A stretch of DNA of 64,000 nt from Phanerodontia chrysosporium (Eukaryota > Basidiomycota > Agaricomycetes > Polyporales > Phanerochaetaceae). Shown here in pieces: positions 33,501 to 43,593 of the stretch. The notes beneath the pieces are model-generated. The model searched no databases and was not told the DNA's origin. It saw only the letters and a list, made by a program, of their open reading frames with translations. Both the position numbers and the translations under genes were made by a program. The stretch is from positions 1-64,000 of the forward strand of contig MJGA01000053.1 of NCBI GenBank assembly GCA_001910725.1, given 5' to 3'. Each line of letters opens with the position of its first letter. Within the stretch, counting starts at the first letter, position 1.

Positions 33501-36500
33501 CTTTACACTATCTATTACCCTTCTTATTAGCTGCTTTAGCTATAGCACACTTAATTGCTCAGTATGAAGGGCCTTATATACTGGATTAGTATTAATGCAT
33601 TTAACTATTTGCTGGAATATCCTAAAGTTTTATCTACGCTAGGCCTTTCTAGGTTATATGAAAGTATAACGCAAGGATTCGCAGCTAGCTTCATTCTTTA
33701 TACTAAATATAAACTTTTTTAAAGCGTAACAATGATTAAATATTTTAATGGACAATCAGCAGGAAAATATTATTTTTAAATTTAAATTCCTTTAACACTA
33801 AGGCTAGTTAGATATTAATAGCCCTATCCTGTTCTACCTAGGAAACAGACAAAAATTTATAATAAAGTTATAATTTTTTATAGTAGCGAGACTTATAAAA
33901 AGGAATAAATTAAAATTTTAACCTCAGAGACTATACGTTAACTATCCATTTAACATCTATACTTTAATTGTTCAATCCTTATTCAAATTTGAATATATAT
34001 TCAAATTTTATTACAGCATCTTAACATAAATCCACAAAGTTGAAATATCTTACGATATATGTTGGGAGACAAAGTAAGACTATATTGTAATAAGATGTTT
34101 AATTAGATAAAAATATAGCCCAATACTATTCTTAATGGAATAATTTTATTGCGTATTATATTACATACACAGGTTACTACTTCTACTACAAAACACCTAA
34201 TGTTAATTTTAACTATTTAAAACCTTTATTGTTCTCTAGATCTTATCAATCTAGTTTAAGTTTACAACCAAAAATATTCAGCAATTTATAACGATCTAAT
34301 ATTACATTCTCTAACAATTTGGAACAAGTATTATTGGGTATTATACTTGGTGATGTTTCTCTGATAAGATTCTCAACTCAAGCTAATACTATAATTGATT
34401 ACAGACAAGGATAAGGATCTATAAACGCTGCTTATTTATTACATTTATATAGTTTAAACCAAAAATTTGTAAATACTCCTCCTTCAGTTACATCTATCAC
34501 AGATTCAGCAACAGGTAAAACTAGATATATTTTAAGTTTTACTACTTTAGCTTTACCTTGTTTTAATCCATTGTTTGCGCAAGCGAGTACGGAGAAAATT
34601 TTTATGTAAATGGAAAAAAGTTGTCCCGGCTAACATTGCTTATATTTTAACTCCATTTGGTTTAGCTTATTAGTTAATGGATGATGGAGGGTTTACAGGA
34701 ACAGGTTTAAATTTATATACTAATGCTTTTATTCAAGATGAACTAAATTTATTTTTAGAAGCTTTAGTGCCGTACTTATAAAAATTTTAGATTGGAAATC
34801 TAAAATTTTTATTAAGCCGTACTTATAAAAATTTTAGTGCCGTACGGCCCAATCTAAAATTTTTATTAAGCCGTACTTATAAAAATTCTCTATAAAAGCC
34901 TCTAAACCTCAAAGTTCTATTGAAAAGAACAATATCTATTTCTAAAAACAATTACCTTTAGTTATAGATTTGGTTAAAGAACATATGCATCCAAGTATGC
35001 TGTATAAATTTAATATAGATATGCAATAAAAATTTTTGCTTCATACACATGGGTCGGTTAAATTTGGCCCTTATTTTACCTATATTAAATCTTTACCCCT
35101 AAAAATTATATTAGCTTTCATATTACCTAATTATAGCCCTAAAACTCGAATTGGACCTCATGATGAGGACGTTTACTCTGTTTTAGTCGGAGCACTATTA
35201 GGTGATTGTTATGCTGAGAGACTACCTAGTGGAGGTGTCAGATTTATATTTAAAAAAAGTGCAGAACATCAGGAATATATATTCTGGTTATTTGATTTTT
35301 TTAGAACACGAGGTTATTGTTCTAATAATTTACCTATTAAATTAAGTGCAAAATTAGGAGATAAGTTTCAAGAATGTTATCGATTTAATACATATGCTTT
35401 TTCAAGTTTATTAGATCTCTATAAATTATTTTATAATAGTAATAAAAAAAAAGTAATTCCTAATAATATTGAAGAGTTACTAACTCCTTTAGCTTTAGCT
35501 ATTTGGATCATGGATGACGGTACTTTTAAGTCTCCTGGTCTTAGTATAGCTACTATTTGTTTAACTAAACAAGAGGTAGAATTATTGGTAAAAGCTTTAG
35601 AAAACAAATTTAATATTAAGAGTAGCTTACATAAAAATAAAGGTAACTACCAATTATATATTAAAGCAGAATCTATGCCTTTATTAAAAAAATTAGTATT
35701 ACCATATGTTGTACCTAGTATGCACTACAAATTAGGTTATTAGGTAGAAAGTCGTGAGATTAAACTGTTAATCATCTAAGTCTCGCCCTTATATATTACA
35801 GTTTAAAACATCTAAGCCAACTACTCCTGGCTTAAAGAAGGACATTTTTTTATCCCTGCGGTAGCCCTACTCAATTTTTAACTTTACTGCCCTTTGGCCC
35901 TTGCTAAAGTAAGTTGTATAATTTAGAAATTATACTTCTTTGCCTCCCGTAGGGTGGGCCCAAATTTTATTTAGGGTTCTAAGATGCTCCTTTTTTGGCA
36001 ATGCTAGTGAAAACGGTTAATAGCTTTAACTACTAAAGACCGTCGGTTGTATACACAATCGCTACAGACTGGGTCACTGGTGGGCACTCAAATATATTTG
36101 ATGCTTAATGTACAGTCGGAATTTTTTTTGCAAATAACCCTAACGGTATCGGATCTACATCTGATAGATTATCAATGCATCCTTATTTTACTTTCAAAGA
36201 TCTTGTAACGATCTTTTTTTTCTTCCTTGTATTATCAATAATAGTTTTCTATTATCCTAATTTATTGGGTCAAAAGTGGCCTATTATAGTGTTATTAATT
36301 GTATACACTATAAATGCATGTGCTATATGCTGGAAGTATATTTTAGATCTTTATTTACCTCTTGGGTCCGCAACAGCATCCGTACAACTGGAAGCAGGGG
36401 CAAGAGCTAAAAATTTATAATAGAACTATATTTATAAGTGTTTTATTTTTTAATGTTTTTAAATTTAGAGATTTCGTTTCTCCAATTTTTATTTTTAAAT

Positions 36501-39500
36501 TAAATCCCTATATAGTAAGATACTATTATAAAATATATAATCAGCAGATAACCAAACTTATAATTTTATTAACTCTTTTTACTAACTATTTATTTTTTTG
36601 TTATATGAGAGGCTTAAATTATTTAGGACTATTATGTTTTAAATTTTATCAGGGCCTGGCGATAGCCTGGCGCTAGCCTGGCGCTAGCCTTTGTGGACGT
36701 TTATGTAAAAACATTTGCAATAAGTGTCTTTTATTTGCTGAAAGCGAAGGAATCCTGATACTTACAAAATTTGAATGTAATCAAATTTTTTTATTGCGTG
36801 GATAGCGCAACTAAGGCCACTAAATAATTTTAGTTTTAAGTTATTAGGAGTAGGAATTTCAGAGACTATACGCACACATAAAAATAAAATAAAAAATAAA
36901 AATAACCTTAAGCCTAGTGTAATAGGAAAAGGATTTAAAAATATGTCTACTATGCTAACACAATTTGACAATTTAAATTCTTTAAATTTAAATAAGAATA
37001 TAAGTGTGAAAGATAGTCATAATAATGAAATAAGCTTAAAATTTAAACAATGGTTTGTAGGTATTACAGATGGTGATGGGTATATTTATGTCAATAAATC
37101 TGGTAATGTTGGTGCCCTTTGGGCCTTGAAATGATTTTGCCTAGTTCAGATGAAAAAGTTTTACGAATCATTCAAAATAAATTTAGGATCCTATAGCACC
37201 TACTATTGATTCTGCTTATATTAGTGGTTTATTGGACTCTTATGGTTCTATTAATTTCTATGAACATAATTATAATGATACATTTAGAGATCTATTAACT
37301 ATCTGTATAAGAAACAAAAGCAGATGCAATATTGAATTTTTAATAAGTGTTTTTGGAGGTCAAATCTATTTCTATCTAACAATGGATTTTATATTTGGAG
37401 AGCTAATTCTAAACTTTTGCGGGAGGCCGAGCGAGGACTCAGCCGTAGCGGCCTGCTAAAATTACCTCCTAGCGCTAATAAAAATTTATAACTACTTTGC
37501 CTCCCTAATAAAAATTTTATATTAAATAAAATTTTTATAAAGGGTGGGCCCAAAAATTTTATATTAAATAAAATTTTTATAAGCCTGCCGTACTAATAAA
37601 AATTTTATATTAAATAAAATTTACCAAAGACTAAAGGGCCCAAATTTTTATGTGGTAGGCATTTAAAATTATATGATTATTTCTAGGAAACAGACAAAAA
37701 TTATAATAAAGTTATAATTTTTTATAGAGACTCCGCCTTCCTCCTAAAACAATTAAAGTCCATAGAACTTATTTGATTAAAGAATTCCATGAATTAAATG
37801 AGTCTAAAGTATATAGAGATACTAATATTTTATCTATGAACCATAAAATATGGAAAAAATTTTTAAATAAATGGAACAATACAAATTAGTTCCTACTTTA
37901 AATTATTAGACTTAGTAGCTATTTTTAACTTTTTATTTTTTATTGTTACTTTAATTAATTCGTTAATTAAAGACTTTTATAATTTAGACTATTAGCGCTT
38001 ACGTTGCTATACCTGTTTTGTATAACTATGGTGTACGTAAGCCCTTTCTTAATTAGCTGATAAATTATATAAAGGTTTTGGAAGAGATAGTCCAATAAAT
38101 AGTATAATTACTTATATTTTTATTTTATCCCTAATAATATTTGTATTTTAAATAAAATTTTTATTAGGCCTGATAGGCTAAATTATTTATTAACACACTT
38201 ATAAAACAGTAGATATCTTAATATCTCCTAATTAAATTGCTAAATATTTTAATACTGTTTACTGTTTATATACGAACTACTCTCCGCTTCTGTTTTTATC
38301 ACGCTAGCCCCTTAGTTTCGGACAGAAGATGAGCGCACTAATAAATAATGTTTTTTTTTACAAATCAGACATTAATTAATTGTACTATTTTATTGCACTC
38401 GGATAACTATATCCCTGCAAACCCTATGCAAACACCTGCTTCAATTGTTCCTGAATGGTATAGAAGTAAAAGATGCCATGCTTAAGATTAATCTTATGTA
38501 TAATTAACTTTACTATATGCTGGAAAATCCTAAAGACTTGCATACTAATTTATTTGTATTTGTTTAGTGCCTCTTCTCCTTTTTACTAACTAGTGGAGTG
38601 GAGACCTTCACTACCCTTAATTAATAACCGCTTACATATCTGTACTTGGACTGCTGGCATGGCCATACTGGCCAGCTAGTAGCAGTAGTTATAAGTGAGT
38701 CTCGCTTCTATAAAAATTTTTAACTTTATTATAATTTTGCTACTATAAAAAATTTTAACTTTATTATAATTTTTTATAGCGCACCAAAGAGCGAGAGAGA
38801 GGGTTTGGAGCCGACTGGGCCTGCGAAGGTACTTAGGGTACAGGGGCTATTTATCTCGCGTAACGAGCGTAGCGCTTTCTTTTGCATCACTTGCTTTAGC
38901 ATAAACAAAGAGGTCCTTAAAAATTTTATAACTTTATTTTAATTTTTTATAGCGGTAGGCTACTATAAAAATTAGTACTAATTTTATTAGTACTAATTTT
39001 TAACGCTTGGCTAAAAAAATAATTTATCTTTAAATTATTTTTTTTTTACGCATCCATATCCCGCTAAATATAAATAATATGAGTCATAATTTCAAGTATA
39101 TATAATGGACAACCAGCAGGAAACCTGCAAAATTTATTTTTGTCTTTGTCGCGTACGCGGTAAATTTAAATAAATTTTACCCTCAGAGATAATACGTAAA
39201 GCTCCTAAAAATCAGTGTTCTCTTTAGGATGAAGATATTTATTCCAACCATTATTAAATTAAATGGTTTATACTATTTAAATATTAGTGATCTGATAACT
39301 ACTATAAGTTTAGTTTCTACTTTAAAGTACTAAACTCTGGAAATCTAAAGAAAAAGATTAACCTCAGTTGAAAGATCACAAATAATTATACCAAATAACT
39401 CCATTATAAATTTTAAATTTGATCTTTTACCTTTCTACGCAATTTTAAGATCAATACCTAACAAATTGAACTCACTAGCGGTTTGTCTAAATTCTACTCT

Positions 39501-42259
39501 ATGCTTGAAAGTTTTGTAGTTCAAGTACTGTATTTAACAGTTAAAATCTAAGAATTTGTTTAAAATAACAAGCAAGTTAATTACTATCTTTTTAGCTTTG
39601 TAGGTTCTTACTACATTTTGCTTAAACAACCTGTCTATCAATCCGTATGTCTACAAAAAAAAAATAATTTAAATTTATTTTTTTTATTCCTAGACACTCA
39701 CTCTGCACTGCGACAAGGGCTAAGCCTGAGTGCAGCACTTCGCTGCCTTTGTGCACTTACCCTTTACCCCCGCACTCCACAAAGTGCAGTGGAGTGCAGT
39801 GCGAGGAGGGAGTGCGACAAGGGCGAAGCCTGAGTGCGTCTTTGAGCCATTACGGAGATAAGTGGTAATTAGATAATATCTCCATCGACTATACGTAGGA
39901 ATAAAAATTGAGAAATAATAATTTTTATAAGAAATAGTCAATAAAGGCAAGTTGAAAATATGGTAATTGTACTACTAATTCTAATCTATATCCTAAATTC
40001 TAAAAAAAAAGTTTTTACTTTTTTAATTGTGAAGTTTCAGATTTTAAAACCTTATCTATTTCTTCTGCACGTGATTTATTGTAACAATGTAAAGAGGATT
40101 TTAAACTACCCTCTAGTCTTCGTATGGTAGCATAAGGGTTTTCCAAGCTGTCCGTCCTAATAAAAATTTGATATTAAATAAAATTTTTATAAACGTCCGT
40201 CCCTCCCCCTCTATACAAAATGTTATCGTAGAGTCTAGCAAATAGTCCTTAGTCTTTGGTAAAATTATTTATCTTTAAATTATTTTTTTTTTAAGCAGTA
40301 TAAAAATTAGTACTCATTTTATTAGTACTAATTTTTAACGCTTGGCTTACTTATCCTTAGTCTTTGGTAAATTTAAAATAAAGTTATAATTTTTGATAGT
40401 ACTAATTTTTTTAAAACTCTAACAGGAAACAGACAAAAAATAATTAAAAATTAATATATATTCATTTTTAACTTTATCTTGCTACTTAAAGTAAGTTGTT
40501 ATAATTTATTAATACAACTTATTATTTTTTATTAGTACAGACAAAGACGTCTAGCCTAGGCCTAAATTTATATTCAAGTTATAATTTTTATTAGGTCTTG
40601 TATTAAAGGTAAATATTTATCACCTGTATTTGTAGTCAATCAAAATTTAAACCCAAAAAGTTTAGAATTTTTTTAACAGTATGGCAAGTTCTAGATCGAA
40701 CAGGTTCTTTAACTTTAATTAGAAATAAGTATGGCAATATAGTTATACGTTTATCCTCTTAAAATTGGGATACGATACTTAATATATATGCAAATTATTT
40801 TAACCTTATTTATGGATGCGGGGCAAAAATATATTGCTACGCTAATTATTTAGACATTTAATTTATAATCAATTGAGATCCTTCTTCTTTAGCTCTTGCT
40901 ACTTACATTGTTTACAGCCAGCCTAGAACACGAAACAGAAAGAAAATTATCTTTATCAGAGCAATTAAGTTTATTTTGTATTAGTCCAACTAATATTGAT
41001 GTTCCTAATTACACTGATAATTATAATAAAGTATCTTTACTTTTTATTATAGGTCTGATTTTAGGAGATGGTACTTTACACTTAAGATTCAGAAAATCGG
41101 ATAAAGGTTCGATTTGGGTAATACCTACTTTATTTTTGCCTCAGCTTAAATATAGTGTTCATTTTTTTTTCTATATTGGAAGATTTTTTAATCTTTTGAA
41201 ATTAAAGTTTATACTATTAATAATGTAAAAGATTCAGAAGCTATAGATATTATAAGTTCAAGCGCTAAATTAGTCTTAGGTAAAATAATATCAAAAAAAT
41301 GACTATTCTAACTGTAGAAAGTATTCATTCTATGTTTGATAAGTTCATTCCTTTGATGAAACCTTATTCTCATTATTTCTATTGGAAATATGACCTATAC
41401 GAATTAATGTACCGTGTAGCACTGATTGTTAACAATAAAGCACATTTAACTTTATACGGGTTTAAAACTATTATAGAAATTGTTTATTGTTACCCTAATA
41501 AACGGTCTCAATCTAAAGAATTTTGGTTTGAGGTTATTGAATCATGGTTTAAGTCAAGGGCAGCTGAAAATAAATCAGTCTTAGGTAAAATAATATTCAA
41601 GCAGTATATGGGCGTGGACCGTTAAGCGGTAAAATTATCGCTTGGAAATGTGTGTTTCTGTGTAGCGGTAATTCTAATTTAAAACCTCGGCAGTTTGTCT
41701 TTACCTTTGATACTGAATCAAGAGTAGCTCTACTGGCTATTAAATATCGAGATTCTACTATAAAATCTTGGATAGATTCACTTATTTTTGTTTTTATATT
41801 TTTTTCGCTACGCGCGCTACGCGCTTGTTGTTTTACTTTATTTTTTCTACCGTCGTATCTATTGCTCGCTAGTATCCTGATAAACCTTCGGTTTAAGGTT
41901 TAAGCATAAGCTTGTAATATTTATATTCTTAATTTGAGTCTTTTTGTTATTCTTAATGGCTAGGAGTTATAGCAATGTTTGGGTCATTGTTAATTTTATT
42001 AATCTTACCTTTAACAGATGTATCTAGAATAAGAGGATCTACTTTTAGACCTATGATGAAACTAGCATTCTGGTTCTTTGTTGTTGATTTCATCATCTTA
42101 ACATGGATCGGTTCTCAACACCCTAACACACCATATGTTGAAATAGGACAAATTGCAACAGCATTCTATTTTAGTTGGTATCTATTTATTGTACCAGCTA
42201 TAGGTTTGGTTGAAAATACACTATTTGACATTGCGACTGAAAGTCAAAAAAAGGATTAA
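27529..42259 (+). CDS. cob: Apocytochrome b, nine exons
   Basis: Haem-carrying core of complex III. Inferred exons: 27529-27729, 30107-30298, 32043-32139, 33450-33559, 35039-35054, 36131-36270, 38396-38459, 39422-39467 and 41959-42259, together 1167 nt (388 residues plus TAA). All eight joins obey the U/G rule and restore conserved blocks: [120 protein letters not shown]. Exon 5 has only 16 nt. I take ATG 27529 ([12 protein letters not shown]) as start. Exon totals and phases fit, which makes the model strong, but splice sites are inferred. Confidence 0.94.
27950..29720 (+). pseudogene. Eroded LAGLIDADG gene of cob intron 1, split by repeats
   Basis: A first motif is legible just before the insertion (KFHQWF then FTEA at 28049-28069). 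After the 426-bp block the frame continues EGHLS and then [20 protein letters not shown] (about 28525-28590), with an open stretch 28582-28812. A second motif, [17 protein letters not shown], is at about 28908-28960, and C-terminal similarity ([20 protein letters not shown]) near 29435-29495. Many stops and frame changes mean no intact protein. Confidence 0.75.
28070..28495. mobile_element. 426-bp composite of hairpin elements inside a LAGLIDADG motif
   Basis: It lies between the GAA GCC and GAG GGT codons of the motif. It is a chain of hairpins; 28133-28443 nearly repeats 14530-14770, with parts in reverse at 30935-31090. A short cgaaa tandem (acgaaacgaaacgaaacag) is at about 28317-28335. 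Confidence 0.75.
30299..32042 (+). other. cob intron 2 (group I)
   Basis: The 3' core carries ggcaatgttagtgaaaacgg (31816), aagaccgtcggt and tacagactgggtcact, almost the same as in cob intron 5; the two belong to the same subtype. Confidence 0.8.
30415..31693 (+). pseudogene. GIY-YIG endonuclease of cob intron 2, cut by hairpin elements
   Basis: The nuclease domain reads [19 protein letters not shown] (about 30625-30680) and continues to [12 protein letters not shown] at about 30777. A block of hairpins (about 30778-31145) follows. The domain then resumes in frame-shifted form as [20 protein letters not shown] with [20 protein letters not shown]. Another insert at 31305-31375 precedes NUMOD-like segments ([37 protein letters not shown]) that end at about 31693. 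Internal stops also occur, so the gene is broken. Confidence 0.8.
32140..33071 (+). CDS. LAGLIDADG maturase/endonuclease fused to cob exon 3
   Basis: The frame is continuous with cob exon 3 and runs about 310 codons into the intron to TAA. Two motifs are present: [20 protein letters not shown] (about 32299-32358) and [19 protein letters not shown] (about 32706-32762). Proteins of this layout in cob introns are often RNA maturases released from the fusion by proteolysis. A GC-rich stretch at 32851-32895 encodes an Ala/Cys-rich segment ([17 protein letters not shown]) that looks like a tolerated in-frame insertion. The start is not independent; the GTG at 32034 is inside the previous intron. 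Confidence 0.9.
32140..33449 (+). other. cob intron 3 (group I) with exon-fused LAGLIDADG gene
   Basis: The core has gttcaacgactaacaagtga (33313) and gaagacatagtct (33382). Borders follow from DLVE-L-IWGG. Confidence 0.82.
33560..35038 (+). other. cob intron 4 (group I)
   Basis: Core strings: tttgctggaatatcctaaag (33606), ggacaatcagcaggaaaat (33750) and cctcagagactatacgt (33920), the familiar set of fungal group IB/ID introns. Confidence 0.8.
34300..35028 (+). pseudogene. Degraded LAGLIDADG gene of cob intron 4
   Basis: The first motif [20 protein letters not shown] is at about 34318-34377 and the second, [18 protein letters not shown], at about 34680-34730. Internal stops and frame changes occur (for example after YRQG). 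A block of hairpins with ccgtacggc (about 34768-34885) separates the C-terminal part, which ends [18 protein letters not shown]. Confidence 0.8.
35055..35743 (+). CDS. LAGLIDADG endonuclease of cob intron 5
   Basis: The frame is continuous with the 16-nt cob exon 5 and extends about 229 codons to TAG. Motifs: [20 protein letters not shown] (about 35174-35233) and [19 protein letters not shown] (about 35488-35545), with the C-terminal PSMHYKLGY typical of this subfamily. No disruption is seen. It probably spreads the intron and may help splicing. Confidence 0.9.
35055..36130 (+). other. cob intron 5 (group I) with exon-fused LAGLIDADG gene
   Basis: Core segment ggcaatgctagtgaaaacgg (35998), aagaccgtcggt and tacagactgggtcactgg matches that of cob intron 2. 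A hairpin insertion with gccctttggcccttgctaaa is at about 35870-35990. Confidence 0.8.
36271..38395 (+). other. cob intron 6 (group I)
   Basis: Starts gtcaaaagtggcc after exon 6; the string tgctatatgctggaagtat (36319) and cagagactatacgc (36861) mark the core. The exon 6 frame reads on for 50 codons into the intron and stops at 36420. Confidence 0.75.
36940..37890 (+). pseudogene. Broken LAGLIDADG gene of cob intron 6
   Basis: The first motif [20 protein letters not shown] is at about 37048-37107. A repeat fragment (ggtgccctttgggccttg) follows at 37111-37128 and shifts the frame. A second motif, [17 protein letters not shown], is at about 37211-37261, then a GC-rich insert and four hairpins at about 37420-37735. 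The tail [20 protein letters not shown] is legible near 37780-37840. Confidence 0.78.
38460..39421 (+). other. cob intron 7 (group I), no gene
   Basis: Core strings: ctatatgctggaaaatccta (38513), ggacaaccagcaggaaacc (39107) and cctcagagataatacg (39181). The middle is filled with hairpins and a GC-richer section (38778-38900). No endonuclease frame is seen. Confidence 0.78.
39710..39837. repeat. GC-rich cluster bounded by 24-bp direct repeats
   Basis: gcgacaagggctaagcctga (39710) and gcgacaagggcgaagcctga (39814) extend to 24-bp near-identical direct repeats. Between them lie shorter repeats of gcactccac/gtggagtgc that can form a hairpin. Confidence 0.8.
40890..41810 (+). pseudogene. Decayed LAGLIDADG gene of cob intron 8
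   Basis: A motif [20 protein letters not shown] (about 41033-41092) lies in an open stretch 40896-41228. A second open stretch, 41299-41625, ends [12 protein letters not shown], and a third (41652-41903) reads [20 protein letters not shown] in another frame. The three are parts of one double-motif protein separated by frame changes. Confidence 0.78.
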
Positions 42260-43271
42260 CCCCCTCGCTAAGGCCTAATATACTAAAGGCCTTAATTTTG
42301 TTGCTCATTCACTCTTTCACTCCACCTCGTACTGCCTACGGCTACCTCACTCGCTAGCGGTAAATGTTATCATAGAGTCTAGCAAATAGTCCTTAGTCTT
42401 TGGTAAATTATAATAAAGTTATAATTTTTTATAGTACTAATTTTTTTAAGTACGCTCTAACAAATAAAATTAGTAAATTTTATAAGCTTGCGTATGATTT
42501 TTAAAATTAAATAGCTGAATATTATAAATATGACAAATTTTAAGTGAATAAACCTATAAATATAATAAAAGGGACTATAAAAAATAAAAAGTCTATATCT
42601 TAAAATTTATTTAATTATTCTAATAATATATATTTTTATTTCTTATTATCATCTGCTATAAACACCTGTTCAGATTTATCTAAATTATACATTAGTTTTG
42701 GGCCGCCCTTTGGGCCTTGCAGTAACTATCAGCTACAAAAACTTTTTTTTTTATTTAAATTTATTATTATGTTTAATTATCTAATGTGTTGGTAAATTAT
42801 ATATTAAAGGTACTTAAAATTTAAGTAATTTCTTATCTAATTTATCTCTCCAAATCATAGGTATCTATACTTAAATTGTAGAACTATTATTTAAATTAGT
42901 TGCTTAATTTATTTGGGCCTAGGCACTAAAATTTGATGTGGTTTCTTTATTAGCATTGCTGCAGAACTTATTCCTAAGTAACTCAAATTTATTGGAACTA
43001 GTCAAATATAATGTGTTAAAAAGATCTAAAATCTAACTAGACTAATAAAAAATATAAATAAATAAAAATAATAAAAAAAAAATTTTTTTTTATCCTGACT
43101 TAGTCTACTTTTAAATAATACTATTATGCAAGGCTAGACCAGCCTACAAAATACTTTTGGTTAATTTAAACAAATATATGAAGTTCAAATTACTTAGCTT
43201 TATAAATACTTACATTGTACTGAGCATATTTATTCAAAAATTGTAGTTTTTTTTATAGACAAATTTCTAAA
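42260..43271. other. Spacer between cob and trnM
   Basis: Hairpin elements occur at 42355-42480; the rest is A+T-rich without a recognised gene. Confidence 0.5.
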
Positions 43272-43344
43272 GCTGAAATAGTTTAAATGGTTAAAACATA
43301 CCACTCATGACGGTAAAATATAGGTTCAATTCCTTTTTTCGGCT
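43272..43344 (+). tRNA. trnM: tRNA-Met (CAU)
   Basis: Perfect acceptor gctgaaa/tttcggc, T arm atagg-TTCAATT-ccttt, anticodon loop ctCATga. Whether it is initiator or elongator cannot be told from sequence alone. Confidence 0.88.
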
Positions 43345-43593
43345 AAGAGTAAAAAAATTAATAATAATAAATATAATAATCAAAAAATTTACTTACTTTT
43401 TTATTAATTTATATATTTATTATTCTTATTTTTAAGCAACTCTTTTTAATTCAAACATTCAAAATCTAATTAAAAAATTTTATTACTACTATTAATAATA
43501 ACAAAATAGTTTATTATATTAAATCTAAATAAACTAAAAATTTGTTTACTTGTTTATTTTTATTTAATTAGATCAAATATAGCTTTAAAATTT
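43345..43593. other. A+T-rich leader of nad4
   Basis: Nearly pure A+T, no gene. Confidence 0.4.

Larger units (their letters stand above)
39468..41958 (+). other. cob intron 8 (group I)
   Basis: Lies between K-L (ends 39467) and LGVIAMFGS (from 41959). It contains a GC cluster with direct repeats (39693-39840), hairpin modules (40150-40540) and a decayed endonuclease gene. Confidence 0.78.

Noticed and set aside
36362..36676. 104-codon frame in cob intron 6
   Set aside because: It overlaps the read-through of exon 6 and the intron core and shows no motif; probably chance.
39618..39950. Overlapping frames on both strands across the GC cluster in cob intron 8
   Set aside because: They are created by the GC-rich repeats, which lack stops by composition.
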